Assembly (NCBI GenBank): GCA_022826155.1 | Contig: JAJDVL010000003.1 | Span: 1 to 51,273 of the forward strand | Direction of reading: 5' to 3' | Source of the DNA: Prochlorococcaceae cyanobacterium jk18x22bins.40 | Lineage (GTDB): Bacteria; Cyanobacteriota; Cyanobacteriia; PCC-6307; Cyanobiaceae | Length of the DNA stretch: 51,273 bases | Shown: positions 8,480-17,103 of the stretch, in pieces | Numbering within the stretch: the stretch's first letter is position 1 | Layout of the letters: the number at the start of each line of letters is the position of its first letter | Made by a program: the position numbers and the translations under genes | The notes under the pieces: generated by a model | What the model saw: the letters and a program-made list of their open reading frames with translations, nothing else | Told to the model about the DNA's origin: nothing | Databases searched by the model: none

Positions 8480-9538
8480 TTAGAGAGCGTTACCACGTGG
8501 GAGGACCTCTTCAGGGAATAGGAAGCGTTCGTGAGGCTGGTCGGCAGTGGCCATCCAGGCCCGCAGACCTTCGTTCAACAAAATGTTCTTCGTGTAGAAG
8601 GTCTCGAATTCAGGATCTTCGGCAGCACGAATCTCCTGGCTGACAAAGTCGTAGGCACGAAGGTTCAGCGCCAAACCCACGATGCCGATGGAACTGGTCC
8701 ATAAACCCATCACCGGCACAAACAGCATGAAAAAGTGCAGCCACCTCTTGTTGCTGAACGCTATGCCGAAAATCTGGGACCAGAAACGGTTGGCCGTCAC
8801 CATCGAATAGGTCTCTTCCGCCTGGGTCGGCTCAAATCCCTTGAACGTGTTGGCTCCGTCTCCGTCCTCAAACAGCGTGTTCTCCACCGTGGCGCCGTGT
8901 ATGGCGCACAGCAGCGCTCCACCCAGAATGCCCGCTACTCCCATCATGTGAAACGGGTTCAGCGTCCAGTTGTGGAAGCCCTGCAGAAACAGCAAAAACC
9001 GGAAAATCGCCGCTACACCAAAGCTGGGAGCAAAAAACCAGCCGCTCTGACCCAACGGGTACATGAGAAACACACTCACAAACACCGCAATCGGTCCCGA
9101 AAAGGCAATGGCGTTGTAGGGACGAATCCCCACCAATCGCGCAATCTCGAACTGGCGCAGCATGAAGCCAATCAGCGCAAAGGCCCCGTGGAAGGCAACG
9201 AAGTTCCACAAACCTCCCAACTGCAACCAGCGGACAAAATCCCCCTGGGCTTCCGGTCCCCACAACAGCAAAAGGCTATGGCCCAGCGCGTTGCCCGGGG
9301 TGCTCACCGCTGCGGTGAGAAAGTTGCATCCCTCCAGGTAGCTGGAGGCAATCCCGTGGCTGTACCACGACGTCACAAAGGTGGTGCCGGTCAGCCACCC
9401 ACCCAAGGCCAGGTACGCCGTCGGAAACAAAAGCAGGCCCGACCAGCCCACAAAAACAAAACGGTCGCGCTTCAGCCAGTCATCGAGGACGTCAAACCAT
9501 CCCCGTGCTGCTGGCGCTCCCCCTACAGCAATGGTCAT
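8480..9538 (-). CDS. psbD: Photosystem II D2 protein
   Basis: Core reaction-centre subunit of photosystem II. 352 residues from the ATG at 9538, exactly the normal D2 length; this start gives the standard N-terminus [20 protein letters not shown]. Hallmark segments include [60 protein letters not shown] and the C-terminus [10 protein letters not shown]. It sits divergently from ycf4 with a 213-bp intergenic region. In cyanobacteria the main psbD copy overlaps psbC, but psbC is absent here, so this is either a solitary second copy or a locus that lost psbC. Confidence 0.97.
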   Translation of the reverse strand: MTIAVGGAPAARGWFDVLDDWLKRDRFVFVGWSGLLLFPTAYLALGGWLTGTTFVTSWYSHGIASSYLEGCNFLTAAVSTPGNALGHSLLLLWGPEAQGDFVRWLQLGGLWNFVAFHGAFALIGFMLRQFEIARLVGIRPYNAIAFSGPIAVFVSVFLMYPLGQSGWFFAPSFGVAAIFRFLLFLQGFHNWTLNPFHMMGVAGILGGALLCAIHGATVENTLFEDGDGANTFKGFEPTQAEETYSMVTANRFWSQIFGIAFSNKRWLHFFMLFVPVMGLWTSSIGIVGLALNLRAYDFVSQEIRAAEDPEFETFYTKNILLNEGLRAWMATADQPHERFLFPEEVLPRGNAL

Positions 9539-9751
9539 AGAAGAGAACTCTGGCAGAGCGTTGCATACGGCATTGAGCGTAACAATCCTGACCTGAAGCT
9601 GCGCTTGATTGTCACGAGTGCAAACCTCAAGACCATGGAGGGACCCCATTCCCCATGGGGTCTCCTATGGGGCCGGGGCAGACAGGCAATCTTAACTTCT
9701 GCCAAACTGCCCAGGGGAGCCGTGCATCTGGCTCCACGCCCCAACCACGCC

Positions 9752-10312
9752 ATGACCATCCAGGCCACCAGCCACTCCGATCGGCAAATCCTTCAGACCA
9801 TCCAAGGATCCCGCCGCAACTCCAACGTTGCGATTGCCTTGATCACCAGTCTTGGGAGCATCGGCTTTCTTCTGGCCAGCGCGTCCAGCTATTGGCACCT
9901 GGACCTCTTGCCCGCCAGCCACCCTTCCCAGCTTCTCTTCGTGCCTCAGGGTCTGGTGATGGGGCTCTACGGCATTGCCGGCAGTCTCCTGACCGTGTAT
10001 TTCTGGGTCGGCATTGTTCTGGACGTGGGGGCCGGCGAGAACCGCTTTAACCAGGACAGTGGGCGCCTGACGGTGCGCCGTCGGGGCTTCCGCCAGTGGA
10101 TTCAGGTGGATCTCCCCCTCGACGACATTCAGGCGGTGAAGGTGGACATTCGCGAGGGTTTGAATCCGCGGCGGCGGCTTGCCCTCAAGCTGCGGGGTCG
10201 TCGTGACCTCCCCCTCACCGGCGTGGGGCAACCCATGGCGTTGGCCGAGTTGGAAGCCAGCGGCGCCCGTCTGGCCAGCTTTCTCAACGTCCCTCTACAG
10301 GGGGCCACCTAA
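9752..10312 (+). CDS. ycf4: Photosystem I assembly protein Ycf4
   Basis: Thylakoid membrane assembly factor for photosystem I, 186 residues from the ATG at 9752. Two transmembrane helices (about residues 25-47 and 65-88; SLGSIGFLLASASSYWHLDL and GLYGIAGSLLTVYFWVGIVL) precede a soluble C-terminal domain with RLTVRRRGFRQWIQVDLPLD. This matches the Ycf4 layout. It is divergent from psbD, with the secreted cyclophilin 43 bp downstream. An in-frame upstream extension across psbD exists but is an antisense shadow; the ATG at 9752 gives the family N-terminus. Confidence 0.93.
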   Translation: MTIQATSHSDRQILQTIQGSRRNSNVAIALITSLGSIGFLLASASSYWHLDLLPASHPSQLLFVPQGLVMGLYGIAGSLLTVYFWVGIVLDVGAGENRFNQDSGRLTVRRRGFRQWIQVDLPLDDIQAVKVDIREGLNPRRRLALKLRGRRDLPLTGVGQPMALAELEASGARLASFLNVPLQGAT

Positions 10313-10355
10313 AATTTAGTTCTCCACGTCCGGCTCCCCCACGCTCAAGACACCC

Positions 10356-11060
10356 ATGCAGACTCCCCTCAAACGGCTGGGCAGCGCCCTATTGCTGGCC
10401 GCTGCTCCTCTACTCCTACTCACGAGCCATGCACCAACAAGCTACGCACAAACGCAAAACACCATGACCGACACCATTGGCTGCGCCAACAGCGCCGTGT
10501 CCTGCCTGGATGGCAAAGCCACCATCACCATCTCCACCAGCAAGGGGGACTTCACCGTGGAGGTGGACGGCACAGCCGCTCCCCTGACCGGCGGCAACTT
10601 TGTCGACCTGGTGAAGCGCGGCGTCTACGACGGCACCGTCTTCCACCGGGTGATTGCCGGTTTTGTGGCCCAAGGCGGTGATCCCGCCAGCGCCGATCCC
10701 AAAACGCCGCCCAGTCGCTTCGGCATGGGGGGATTCGTAGATCCCGGCACAGGACAGGAGCGCCGGATCCCCCTGGAGATTGCCCTGACCGGTGAGGAAC
10801 AGCCCCGTTACGGCCAGGTGCTCACCGAGCCGGGCCTGCGGGATCGGCTCAAGCTGCGGCATGAACAGGGCGCCCTTGCCATGGCCCGCTCCCAATTGCC
10901 CAATTCCGCCAGTGCCCAGTTCTATGTGGCCCTTGAAGACCTGCCCCACCTGGACGGCAGTTATGCCGTCTTCGGGCGGGTGATTGTCGGCATGGACGTG
11001 GTGAGCCGGTTGGAAAACGGTGACCGGCTGGTGCGGGCGGTGGTGGCGGGTGAGTCTTAG
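10356..11060 (+). CDS. Cyclophilin-type peptidylprolyl isomerase, exported
   Basis: Peptidyl-prolyl cis-trans isomerase, 234 residues. Residues 1-31 form a signal peptide (LLLAAAPLLLLTSHAPTSYA). The cyclophilin domain follows: GDFTVEVDGTAAPLTGGNFV, GTVFHRVIAGFVAQGGDP and FYVALEDLPHLDGSYAVFGR. It would work in the periplasm or thylakoid lumen. It follows ycf4 by 43 bp and precedes the YcjX-like gene by 20 bp, so the three may be cotranscribed. Confidence 0.9.
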   Translation: MQTPLKRLGSALLLAAAPLLLLTSHAPTSYAQTQNTMTDTIGCANSAVSCLDGKATITISTSKGDFTVEVDGTAAPLTGGNFVDLVKRGVYDGTVFHRVIAGFVAQGGDPASADPKTPPSRFGMGGFVDPGTGQERRIPLEIALTGEEQPRYGQVLTEPGLRDRLKLRHEQGALAMARSQLPNSASAQFYVALEDLPHLDGSYAVFGRVIVGMDVVSRLENGDRLVRAVVAGES

Positions 11061-11080
11061 GGGGAGGGGCAGCCATCACC

Positions 11081-12577
11081 ATGGGCATGGGCAAGAATGG
11101 GCAGGACCACAGGGGCACGATGCGGGAGATCGTGGCTCGCCGAGGAGCTACGGAGTTGCGCCGCGCCGGGAAAGCAGTGGAGACCGTCATTCCTGACCGG
11201 GAGCGGGTGATTCGCCTGGGAGTGACAGGGCTGAGCCGCGCTGGGAAAACAGTGTTTATTACCTCCCTGGTTGCCAGTCTGGACAACCCTGAAACCATGG
11301 TGGAGTTGGCCGCCGCCCGTGAAGGCCGGATCAAGGCTGCCAACCTTGAGCCTCATCCGGAGGGCACCATTCCCCGATTTCCCTTTGAAGATCATCGGCG
11401 CACCATGATCCGGCAGGGCAAGCCAGCCTGGCCGGAGGGAACAAAAAAGCTGAGCAAGTTGCGCCTCTCCCTCCTCATTCATAGAAAGCCCAGAAATTTG
11501 CTGGACAGAGATTTCCTGGGGAGGCATGAGGAAACGGTTCATTTGGACATCATTGACTTTCCAGGAGAATGGCTGGTTGATCTGACAATGATGGATAAGG
11601 ATTTTGCGTCTTGGTCTGTTGAGTGTCTTGAAAAGATAACCTTTGAGACGTTAAATGGTCGAGAAGAAGCAATAGTTTATCTTAAACAGCTTAAGCGGAC
11701 TAACACTGAAGCAAAATTTAACCAAGAGAATGCTCAATCCCTGGCCAAGGCGTTCATTGCCTATCTGAAGGCCCTAAAAAAAGATGGCTATTCCCGTTGT
11801 ACACCAGGACGACTCTTGCAACCAGGAGATCTGGAGAATGCCGCAATTTTAACTTTTGCACCTCTACACTCACGTGACAAAGTAGACAAGAAATCTCTCT
11901 ATAAAAAATTTGAAAGCCGTTTTGAAGCGTACAAAAGGCAGGTGGTTCAACCGTTTTTTAGAAATCACCTCAGCAAAATCGATAGACAAGTGGTCCTTGT
12001 GGACGTCATGGCAGCCATCCAAGCCGGACCTGGTCCTTTTGAAGATCAGCGCAAAGCCATGAGGGATATCCTGAGTGTCTTTCAGCCAGGGCGGAACCTG
12101 TGGCTCACCCAGTTGTTTCAAGGTCGCAGGGTGGAGAAAATTCTTTTCGCCGCTACCAAAGCGGATCATCTACACCACTCTCAACACGGCAAGCTCAGTA
12201 CTTATCCAGATGGGGTTCTCAGGGAATCAGTGCAAAGAGCCGACAATAAGGGGGCCAAAACAAGAGTCATGTCCATCGCCGCCCTGAGAGTCACGGAAGA
12301 GCACACCGTGACGGAAGATAACGTGAATTATGAGGGCGTATGTGGTTGGCTCTTTAGCAAGGACGACGACAGCAGGGAGCGTGAGTTTGTTGGGTATCCA
12401 GGTACACTACCCGATATTGGTGCGCTACTGAAAGAGGCAAGACAAGGTGAAAAGGAGTGGCGGGATGGCCGTCAGTCCTTTCCAAAATTCCTACCGGAGC
12501 CCCGCAGCAGGGAGCAACCCCTGCCTCATATTCGCCTTGACCAGGCTTTGGAGTTTCTCATTGGAGACTTGCTCTGA
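11081..12577 (+). CDS. YcjX-like P-loop NTPase (DUF463 family)
   Basis: 498-residue nucleotide-binding protein of the YcjX family, stress-associated P-loop proteins best known from proteobacteria, where ycjX pairs with ycjF. Walker A is GLSRAGKT at residues 50-57. HLDIIDFPGEWLVDLTMM is the conserved YcjX block with the Walker B-like Asp, and the C-terminal region has KILFAATKADHLHHSQH (NKxD-like). A gggagggg tract lies upstream of the ATG as a plausible ribosome site. The middle third (about 11,480-12,000) is clearly AT-richer than its neighbours, suggesting transfer. The next plus-strand gene is its YcjF-like partner. Confidence 0.87.
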   Translation: MGMGKNGQDHRGTMREIVARRGATELRRAGKAVETVIPDRERVIRLGVTGLSRAGKTVFITSLVASLDNPETMVELAAAREGRIKAANLEPHPEGTIPRFPFEDHRRTMIRQGKPAWPEGTKKLSKLRLSLLIHRKPRNLLDRDFLGRHEETVHLDIIDFPGEWLVDLTMMDKDFASWSVECLEKITFETLNGREEAIVYLKQLKRTNTEAKFNQENAQSLAKAFIAYLKALKKDGYSRCTPGRLLQPGDLENAAILTFAPLHSRDKVDKKSLYKKFESRFEAYKRQVVQPFFRNHLSKIDRQVVLVDVMAAIQAGPGPFEDQRKAMRDILSVFQPGRNLWLTQLFQGRRVEKILFAATKADHLHHSQHGKLSTYPDGVLRESVQRADNKGAKTRVMSIAALRVTEEHTVTEDNVNYEGVCGWLFSKDDDSREREFVGYPGTLPDIGALLKEARQGEKEWRDGRQSFPKFLPEPRSREQPLPHIRLDQALEFLIGDLL

Positions 12578-12639
12578 AAGCAGGGCAACACACCAGCAAC
12601 TCTGTCACCTTATCCCAGCCCGTTTTCTCCCCAGGTATC

Positions 12640-13131
12640 ATGACCACCGATGCAACTCAACGCCTCTCTGCTGTTGAAGAGGCTTCAGAGCCGAATCAGG
12701 AAGGGAAGAGGAGGCTAGGAAAGGCTTTACGTTTTCCAGTGCCAGAAGGGGAGAGTCCGCAATCTGCTCTGGAGACAGGGGCGAGATTGCCGGCACACCC
12801 AACGGTCTCTCCCCCACCGGCGCCTGCCTCTGAAGATCTGCATCAGCCCTCGGAACACCAACTGCCACAGAAAGAGACTCCCTCTCGTGTGGCAGAGAAC
12901 ATAGAATCAGAGAAGAAAGAAAATGGTGGCCCAGGGGGGGCTTTACGGGTTCCCATGCCAGAAGGGGAGACTCCGCAGTCTGCCCCAAGCCCAGAGGACC
13001 AACCACGGCCATCAGGATTAAAGCAGCCTCTTTCAATTGCCACGTCCTTGCCATGGTCCACCTGGTTGTTGGGGCTGCTGGCAGCCACACGATCCTGTTT
13101 TTGTGTGGCATCTCCCTATGGGACACCCTGA
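12640..13131 (+). CDS. N-terminal part of a frameshifted YcjF-like membrane protein (Pro-rich region)
   Basis: 163-codon frame encoding a Pro/Glu-rich, probably disordered region. It contains a duplicated block: KALRFPVPEGESPQSA at about residues 28-43 and GALRVPMPEGETPQSA at about residues 101-116. It then enters a hydrophobic segment (SLPWSTWLLGLLAAT) and stops after RSCFCVASPYGTP. YcjF proteins have such a disordered N-terminus before their transmembrane helices, and the next frame supplies that membrane part. The pair therefore looks like one gene broken by a single-base frameshift near the T5 run at about 13,097. One extra T there would join the frames as CFLCGISLWDTL. Confidence 0.6.
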   Translation: MTTDATQRLSAVEEASEPNQEGKRRLGKALRFPVPEGESPQSALETGARLPAHPTVSPPPAPASEDLHQPSEHQLPQKETPSRVAENIESEKKENGGPGGALRVPMPEGETPQSAPSPEDQPRPSGLKQPLSIATSLPWSTWLLGLLAATRSCFCVASPYGTP

Positions 13132-13919
13132 ACGGCTTGTGGGAACACTCTGCCGTTGTTGGTATGGCGGGTCTTGTGCTGACGGGGCTTCTGATTCTAG
13201 TGATCTCTGCTGTTGCCATCCAGGAGTGGCAAGCCATGGAAAGAATCAATACGCTTGAGGAGATCCGTCAACAGGCGGAACGCTCCCTGACGCCATCCGA
13301 TGATGTGGGTGATCTGGACTCAGCGAGAAAGGCGATCAATGGGCTGATTGCCATCTATGCAAGCCGGGAGGACACGAGTAAGGGAAGTCAACGGCTAGCT
13401 GAGAGACAGGGGAATGTTTTTGCCGCCAGTGGGCTGATTATTCTGGCGGAAACCGAGCTATTAAAGACGCTGGATGATCGTGCGGAAAAGGTAATCAGAG
13501 ATACCGCGCTGAGGGCTGCAACGGAAACAGCTTTCATGCCCTGGCCTTTGGCCGATGTTCTTCTGGTGTTTCTCAGCAGCATGCAAATGTTCCGCCGCAT
13601 TGCGGAGATCTATGGTGGCAAACCTGGTGTTGTGGCCAGTTGGGCATTAAGCCGGAAGGTGCTGACCCAAGTGGTGGTTGCTGGAGCCCTGTCTGACGGT
13701 GGCCAGTTGATTGATGCGGTGGTGGGTCATCACTTGCTGCACTTGGCCCGCCCCATCGGTGAAGGGGCCACCAATGGAGTCCTGATGGCCCGCTCTGGAG
13801 TGGCTGCCATGGAGCTGTGCCGTCCCCGGCCCTTCCAAGCTTGTCAACACCGCTCCGCCTCTATCATTGACCTCATCAAGGAGGCCCTCTTGAGAACATT
13901 GGGGAAGAAATGGCCGTGA
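13053..13919 (+). CDS. YcjF-like (UPF0283/DUF697) membrane protein, main body after frameshift
   Basis: Body of a YcjF homologue. Hydrophobic helices lie around residues 10-25 and 35-57 (GMAGLVLTGLLILVISAVAI), then a cytoplasmic helical region. Next comes the DUF697-like domain, with TAFMPWPLADVLLVFLSSMQ, RIAEIYGGKPGVVASWALSR and the family signature MARSGVAAMELCRPRPF (compare TARLGIKAMELCRPLPW in E. coli YcjF). The local ATG at 13,053 has no clear ribosome site. The upstream frame carries the expected N-terminus, so a -1 frameshift (natural, programmed or sequencing error) is likely. It is the probable partner of the YcjX-like NTPase. Confidence 0.75.
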   Translation: MVHLVVGAAGSHTILFLCGISLWDTLNGLWEHSAVVGMAGLVLTGLLILVISAVAIQEWQAMERINTLEEIRQQAERSLTPSDDVGDLDSARKAINGLIAIYASREDTSKGSQRLAERQGNVFAASGLIILAETELLKTLDDRAEKVIRDTALRAATETAFMPWPLADVLLVFLSSMQMFRRIAEIYGGKPGVVASWALSRKVLTQVVVAGALSDGGQLIDAVVGHHLLHLARPIGEGATNGVLMARSGVAAMELCRPRPFQACQHRSASIIDLIKEALLRTLGKKWP

Positions 13920-14009
13920 TACTTGAGCTGTTGAGGGGGAGGGGGCGTGTCTCGAACTTTCACTACTTGTTTGTGAAGAAGGTTGCGATCTGACGGAGGA
14001 ACGAATGAA

Positions 14010-15176
14010 CTATATTTTAGTTTTAACAACTTTGAAGTTGTGTTTCTGAATTTTAATTTTATCTGAAAACTCCTTGAAACCTTGTTTAATCACTTCAAGC
14101 GAGGGCAGTTTATCTCCAGATTCTGTAATTCGTTTGACAAGAAAATCGATGTACCAATTACCTAGGTTGTACGTGAGAAAGGCGGAGGATGAGCCCAAGA
14201 TTGCTGCTCCGGTGAGCGTTCCCATGCCCGGAATAAATTTCAGGACTGTTCCAAGTGTTCCAATAACTATATTAACCTCTGTAAGACTTACGGCCAGGCC
14301 TACGACAAGATTTTGCCAAAACTCCGCCGATGCCGCATTGATTCCGAACACCTTGGAAATGTACAACAACATCCCCACCTGGATCGGAACCAACAGTCCT
14401 TGATCAACCAGTGGAACGGGGATCCCTCCTGCGCCTGCTGCGGACACGACGGCGGCCAACATAACTTTGCCAGCCTGTTTTTTCTTGAGCTTGATGTTTT
14501 TTTGAACAATCGCAAATGCTCTCAGAACTTCTCCCTCTGGAAGCACCTGCGCCGTGGCCTCCACAAGGTCGTCCAATCCCTCCTTTGGCAGCACATAGCC
14601 ACCATCCAGGTGTTCTTCGATTGCCCGCACCCGCACCACGTTCTTTGCCTCGGGCAACAGCTGCTGCACCTTGCTCCGGAATCCCTGGTCGGCTCGTGCC
14701 TTGGTGATCACGCCAATCACAGGCATGAATTGGGTCAGCCGTCGGGTCAGATCCTTCTCCGCCTCTTCGACACGCGCCGTGTTCTCGACGATACACAGCC
14801 ACGCCACGTGGATGCGCTGGTGAAGTTCCCGGTCTTGATTCTCTTTGATAAAGCCCAACAGCTCGTCAAGAATCTGATTATAATCCTTCATCTCCAACCC
14901 TCTTGTGTCGTAGATGGCGAGGGGGACGCCTTTCTTGGTATATTTTCGCGTCTCCATTGTAACAGGCTCTGATGGACTGGTTGTCGCAAAATTTCCCTCA
15001 AAAATTTCATTGACCAATGTGCTCTTGCCCGCACCGGAGCGGCCAACGATGAGGATGTTAAACATCCCTGTTTTGAATTTATTGCGGACGACAGCCAAAT
15101 GCTCTTGAGAAAGCTCTTGCCAATTGTTTTGGCTCCCTTTGAATGGGTCCTGAGACTGGTGAGACTGGTCAGCCAT
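14010..15176 (-). CDS. GTPase with DUF697-like membrane region
   Basis: 388 residues from the ATG at 15176, chosen because the conserved part begins just after MADQSHQSQDPFKG. In-frame ATGs at 15209 and 15311 are alternatives. The N-terminal G domain has the P-loop VGRSGAGKST, switch II IYDTRGLEM and G4-like GVITKARADQ. The C-terminal half is hydrophobic (QAGKVMLAAVVSAAGAGGIP, VPLVDQGLLVPIQVGMLLYI, INIVIGTLG-type stretches), resembling DUF697 regions, and ends in a Lys-rich AT-rich tail. Such GTPases may remodel or sense membranes. It converges on the YcjX/YcjF-like genes, which share the DUF697-type architecture, hinting at a functional cluster. Confidence 0.8.
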   Translation of the reverse strand: MADQSHQSQDPFKGSQNNWQELSQEHLAVVRNKFKTGMFNILIVGRSGAGKSTLVNEIFEGNFATTSPSEPVTMETRKYTKKGVPLAIYDTRGLEMKDYNQILDELLGFIKENQDRELHQRIHVAWLCIVENTARVEEAEKDLTRRLTQFMPVIGVITKARADQGFRSKVQQLLPEAKNVVRVRAIEEHLDGGYVLPKEGLDDLVEATAQVLPEGEVLRAFAIVQKNIKLKKKQAGKVMLAAVVSAAGAGGIPVPLVDQGLLVPIQVGMLLYISKVFGINAASAEFWQNLVVGLAVSLTEVNIVIGTLGTVLKFIPGMGTLTGAAILGSSSAFLTYNLGNWYIDFLVKRITESGDKLPSLEVIKQGFKEFSDKIKIQKHNFKVVKTKI

Positions 15177-15282
15177 GGGGGAAACATTAAGCTGAGACAA
15201 CAGTATCATACTTCCCGGAGGAGGTTTGCCCCCTTTCGGTAGATGTGAAGCAAACAACAGGTCAGAGCGCAGTGGGGCCACC

Positions 15283-15813
15283 TCACGTAGGCACTCGCTT
15301 CTCCAGAGCACTCACCTTGAGGAACTCCGTGTTAATTCCGGAGGCCCGCTCCAGGGATATTTTGCCGGTGCGGACGATTTGTAAAATCCCGAACGGTTCC
15401 AACACCTGTTCAAGCGCCAGGAGTTTGCCAGGATCTCCCACCACCTCCAAGGTGAGGGCATCCTCCGCCACGTCCACCACTTTGGTGCGAAAGATCTGCA
15501 CCAGTTCCAGGATTCTGGCGCGATTCTCCTGGCTGGCCGCCACTTTGAGAAGCATCAGTTCGCGCTCCACCGAGGGAATGTGGCTCAGATTCTGAACCTT
15601 GAGCACATTCACCAGTTTGAGGAGCTGCTTGGTCATCTGCTCAATCACCTGGTCGTCACCGGCCACCACCATGGTGAGGCGGGAGATGCCGGGCCGCTCC
15701 GCATGGCCCACGGCAAGGCTCTCGATGTTGAATCCGCGGCGGGCAAAGAGCCCCGCAATGCGGCTCAACACACCTGCCTCATCCTCCACCAAGACGGAAA
15801 GAGTCTGCTTCAT
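15283..15813 (-). CDS. ilvN: Acetolactate synthase small (regulatory) subunit
   Basis: Regulatory subunit of acetohydroxyacid synthase in branched-chain amino acid synthesis, conferring valine feedback. 176 residues from the ATG at 15813, giving the standard start [20 protein letters not shown]. An ACT domain (residues 1-75) contains [19 protein letters not shown] and [10 protein letters not shown]. The C-terminal ALS-SS domain includes [20 protein letters not shown] and [18 protein letters not shown]. The alpha/beta hydrolase gene lies 49 bp upstream on the same strand. Confidence 0.95.
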   Translation of the reverse strand: MKQTLSVLVEDEAGVLSRIAGLFARRGFNIESLAVGHAERPGISRLTMVVAGDDQVIEQMTKQLLKLVNVLKVQNLSHIPSVERELMLLKVAASQENRARILELVQIFRTKVVDVAEDALTLEVVGDPGKLLALEQVLEPFGILQIVRTGKISLERASGINTEFLKVSALEKRVPT

Positions 15814-15862
15814 GAAGGGGTCCAGCCAGTGATTGGGAGATGCAGTGATTGAGATTAGGGCG

Positions 15863-16783
15863 TTACGAAGACAATGCCTCCCGCAGCCAAGCCAAAACCG
15901 TCCCATTGAAACGCTTTGGGTCTTCGTCATGGGGGCAGTGGCCACAACCCTCCAGCACCCGGCAGGGCACGTCAGGGCGCAGTCGGGTCACGGCGTCGGC
16001 CATGGCCTCAGGCGCCAGCCGATCCTCCTGCCCCCGGAGCACCAGCACAGGGCAGGCAACCCGCAGCAAGAGGGCAGGGGCTGTCGCCCACGGCGGGCGT
16101 CCGCCCATGCCCATGGTCATGCCTGCCAGACTTCTGGGGGCGCCAGAGCGACGGCAAGGGCGGGCAAACAGGCGCAGGAGGGACTGGTCTACCCGGTGAC
16201 GCTGGTGGTAGGCCGCCCTCAGCCCCAGGCCCAGCAGCCACGGCCGGGAGAACAGCCAGAGGATCAGGCGCCATGGCACCAGCCACCGCTGGAGGACCAT
16301 CAAGAGCTGCTGCCCACGGCGGCAGCATGAACGGCGGCGGCGGTGCTGGGGCTGGGGCTGGGGTTTCAACAGGGCTGGATCCTGCAACGGGGCCAACACC
16401 AGGGCCTTCACCAGTGCGGGGCGGGACACCGCCGCGGTCAGCCCCACCAACGCCCCCAGGGAATGGCCCACAATCACCACGGGCTCCTGGATGCGCTGCT
16501 CGATGAGGTGGAGCACCTGCTGGGCCCAGATGCGGTTGTCCTGCGCCAGGAAGGGTTGGGCAGAGGCGCCGAACCCCAGCAGATCCACGCCATAGACCCG
16601 CCAGCCGGCCGCGGCAAAGGCGGGGGCGTTGGCGCGCCAATGGCCGGCCGCGGCGGCAAAGCCGTGGATCAGCACCAGGGGTGGACCCTGATCACAGCCC
16701 AGTTGACGCACCTGCAGCGGCTGACCTTGCCAATGCAGCACACTGACATGACCCCAGTCCGTGGTTTCACCTGCGGCAGCCAT
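15863..16783 (-). CDS. Alpha/beta hydrolase
   Basis: 306-residue alpha/beta-fold hydrolase. The oxyanion-hole motif [15 protein letters not shown] is near residue 37, nucleophile elbow [13 protein letters not shown] near residue 107, and [15 protein letters not shown] and [11 protein letters not shown] supply the catalytic Asp and His. A basic, Pro/Gln-rich insert ([17 protein letters not shown]) lies within the lid region. Similar hydrolases are conserved next to ilvN and petM in marine picocyanobacteria as I recall. The substrate is unknown. Confidence 0.88.
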   Translation of the reverse strand: MAAAGETTDWGHVSVLHWQGQPLQVRQLGCDQGPPLVLIHGFAAAAGHWRANAPAFAAAGWRVYGVDLLGFGASAQPFLAQDNRIWAQQVLHLIEQRIQEPVVIVGHSLGALVGLTAAVSRPALVKALVLAPLQDPALLKPQPQPQHRRRRSCCRRGQQLLMVLQRWLVPWRLILWLFSRPWLLGLGLRAAYHQRHRVDQSLLRLFARPCRRSGAPRSLAGMTMGMGGRPPWATAPALLLRVACPVLVLRGQEDRLAPEAMADAVTRLRPDVPCRVLEGCGHCPHDEDPKRFNGTVLAWLREALSS

Positions 16784-16913
16784 GGGGTTCAGCGGTACTC
16801 ACAAGGATGGGGAGGCTGTGACCATAGACAGGGACGTCACTCTTCTGTTGCAGTCGCCCCCCTGTGCTGCCCACGGCCAGGCACACTGGAGAACTGATCT
16901 CCATGACCACACC

Positions 16914-17024
16914 ATGGCTGGTGAAATTTTCGGCACGGCTGCCCTGTTCTGGCTCCTGGTTCCCGTAGGCCTGATCGGTGGGTTGGTTGTGCTCAAGTTC
17001 CAGGGGGACAACTTCGAGAATTAA
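16914..17024 (+). CDS. petM: Cytochrome b6f complex subunit VII
   Basis: 36-residue single-helix protein starting [20 protein letters not shown] and ending in a short polar tail (KFQGDNFEN). This matches picocyanobacterial PetM (pattern xxEIFxxAAxFWxLxPxGLxGGxxxLKxQGD), a small thylakoid subunit of cytochrome b6f. The ATG at 16914 was chosen because upstream in-frame codons are not family-like. The downstream neighbour is ycf39. Confidence 0.88.
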   Translation: MAGEIFGTAALFWLLVPVGLIGGLVVLKFQGDNFEN

Positions 17025-17103
17025 GGCAGAGGAGAGGCCACAGAAGCAGGTGATGCCGCTTTACCCTTGACGCTCCACCAAGTCGGTTGTCTGCCCAGCA
17101 TTC

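Noticed and set aside
8735..9751. Upstream extension of the ycf4 frame across psbD
   Set aside because: It is antisense to psbD; the standard Ycf4 N-terminus begins at the ATG at 9752.
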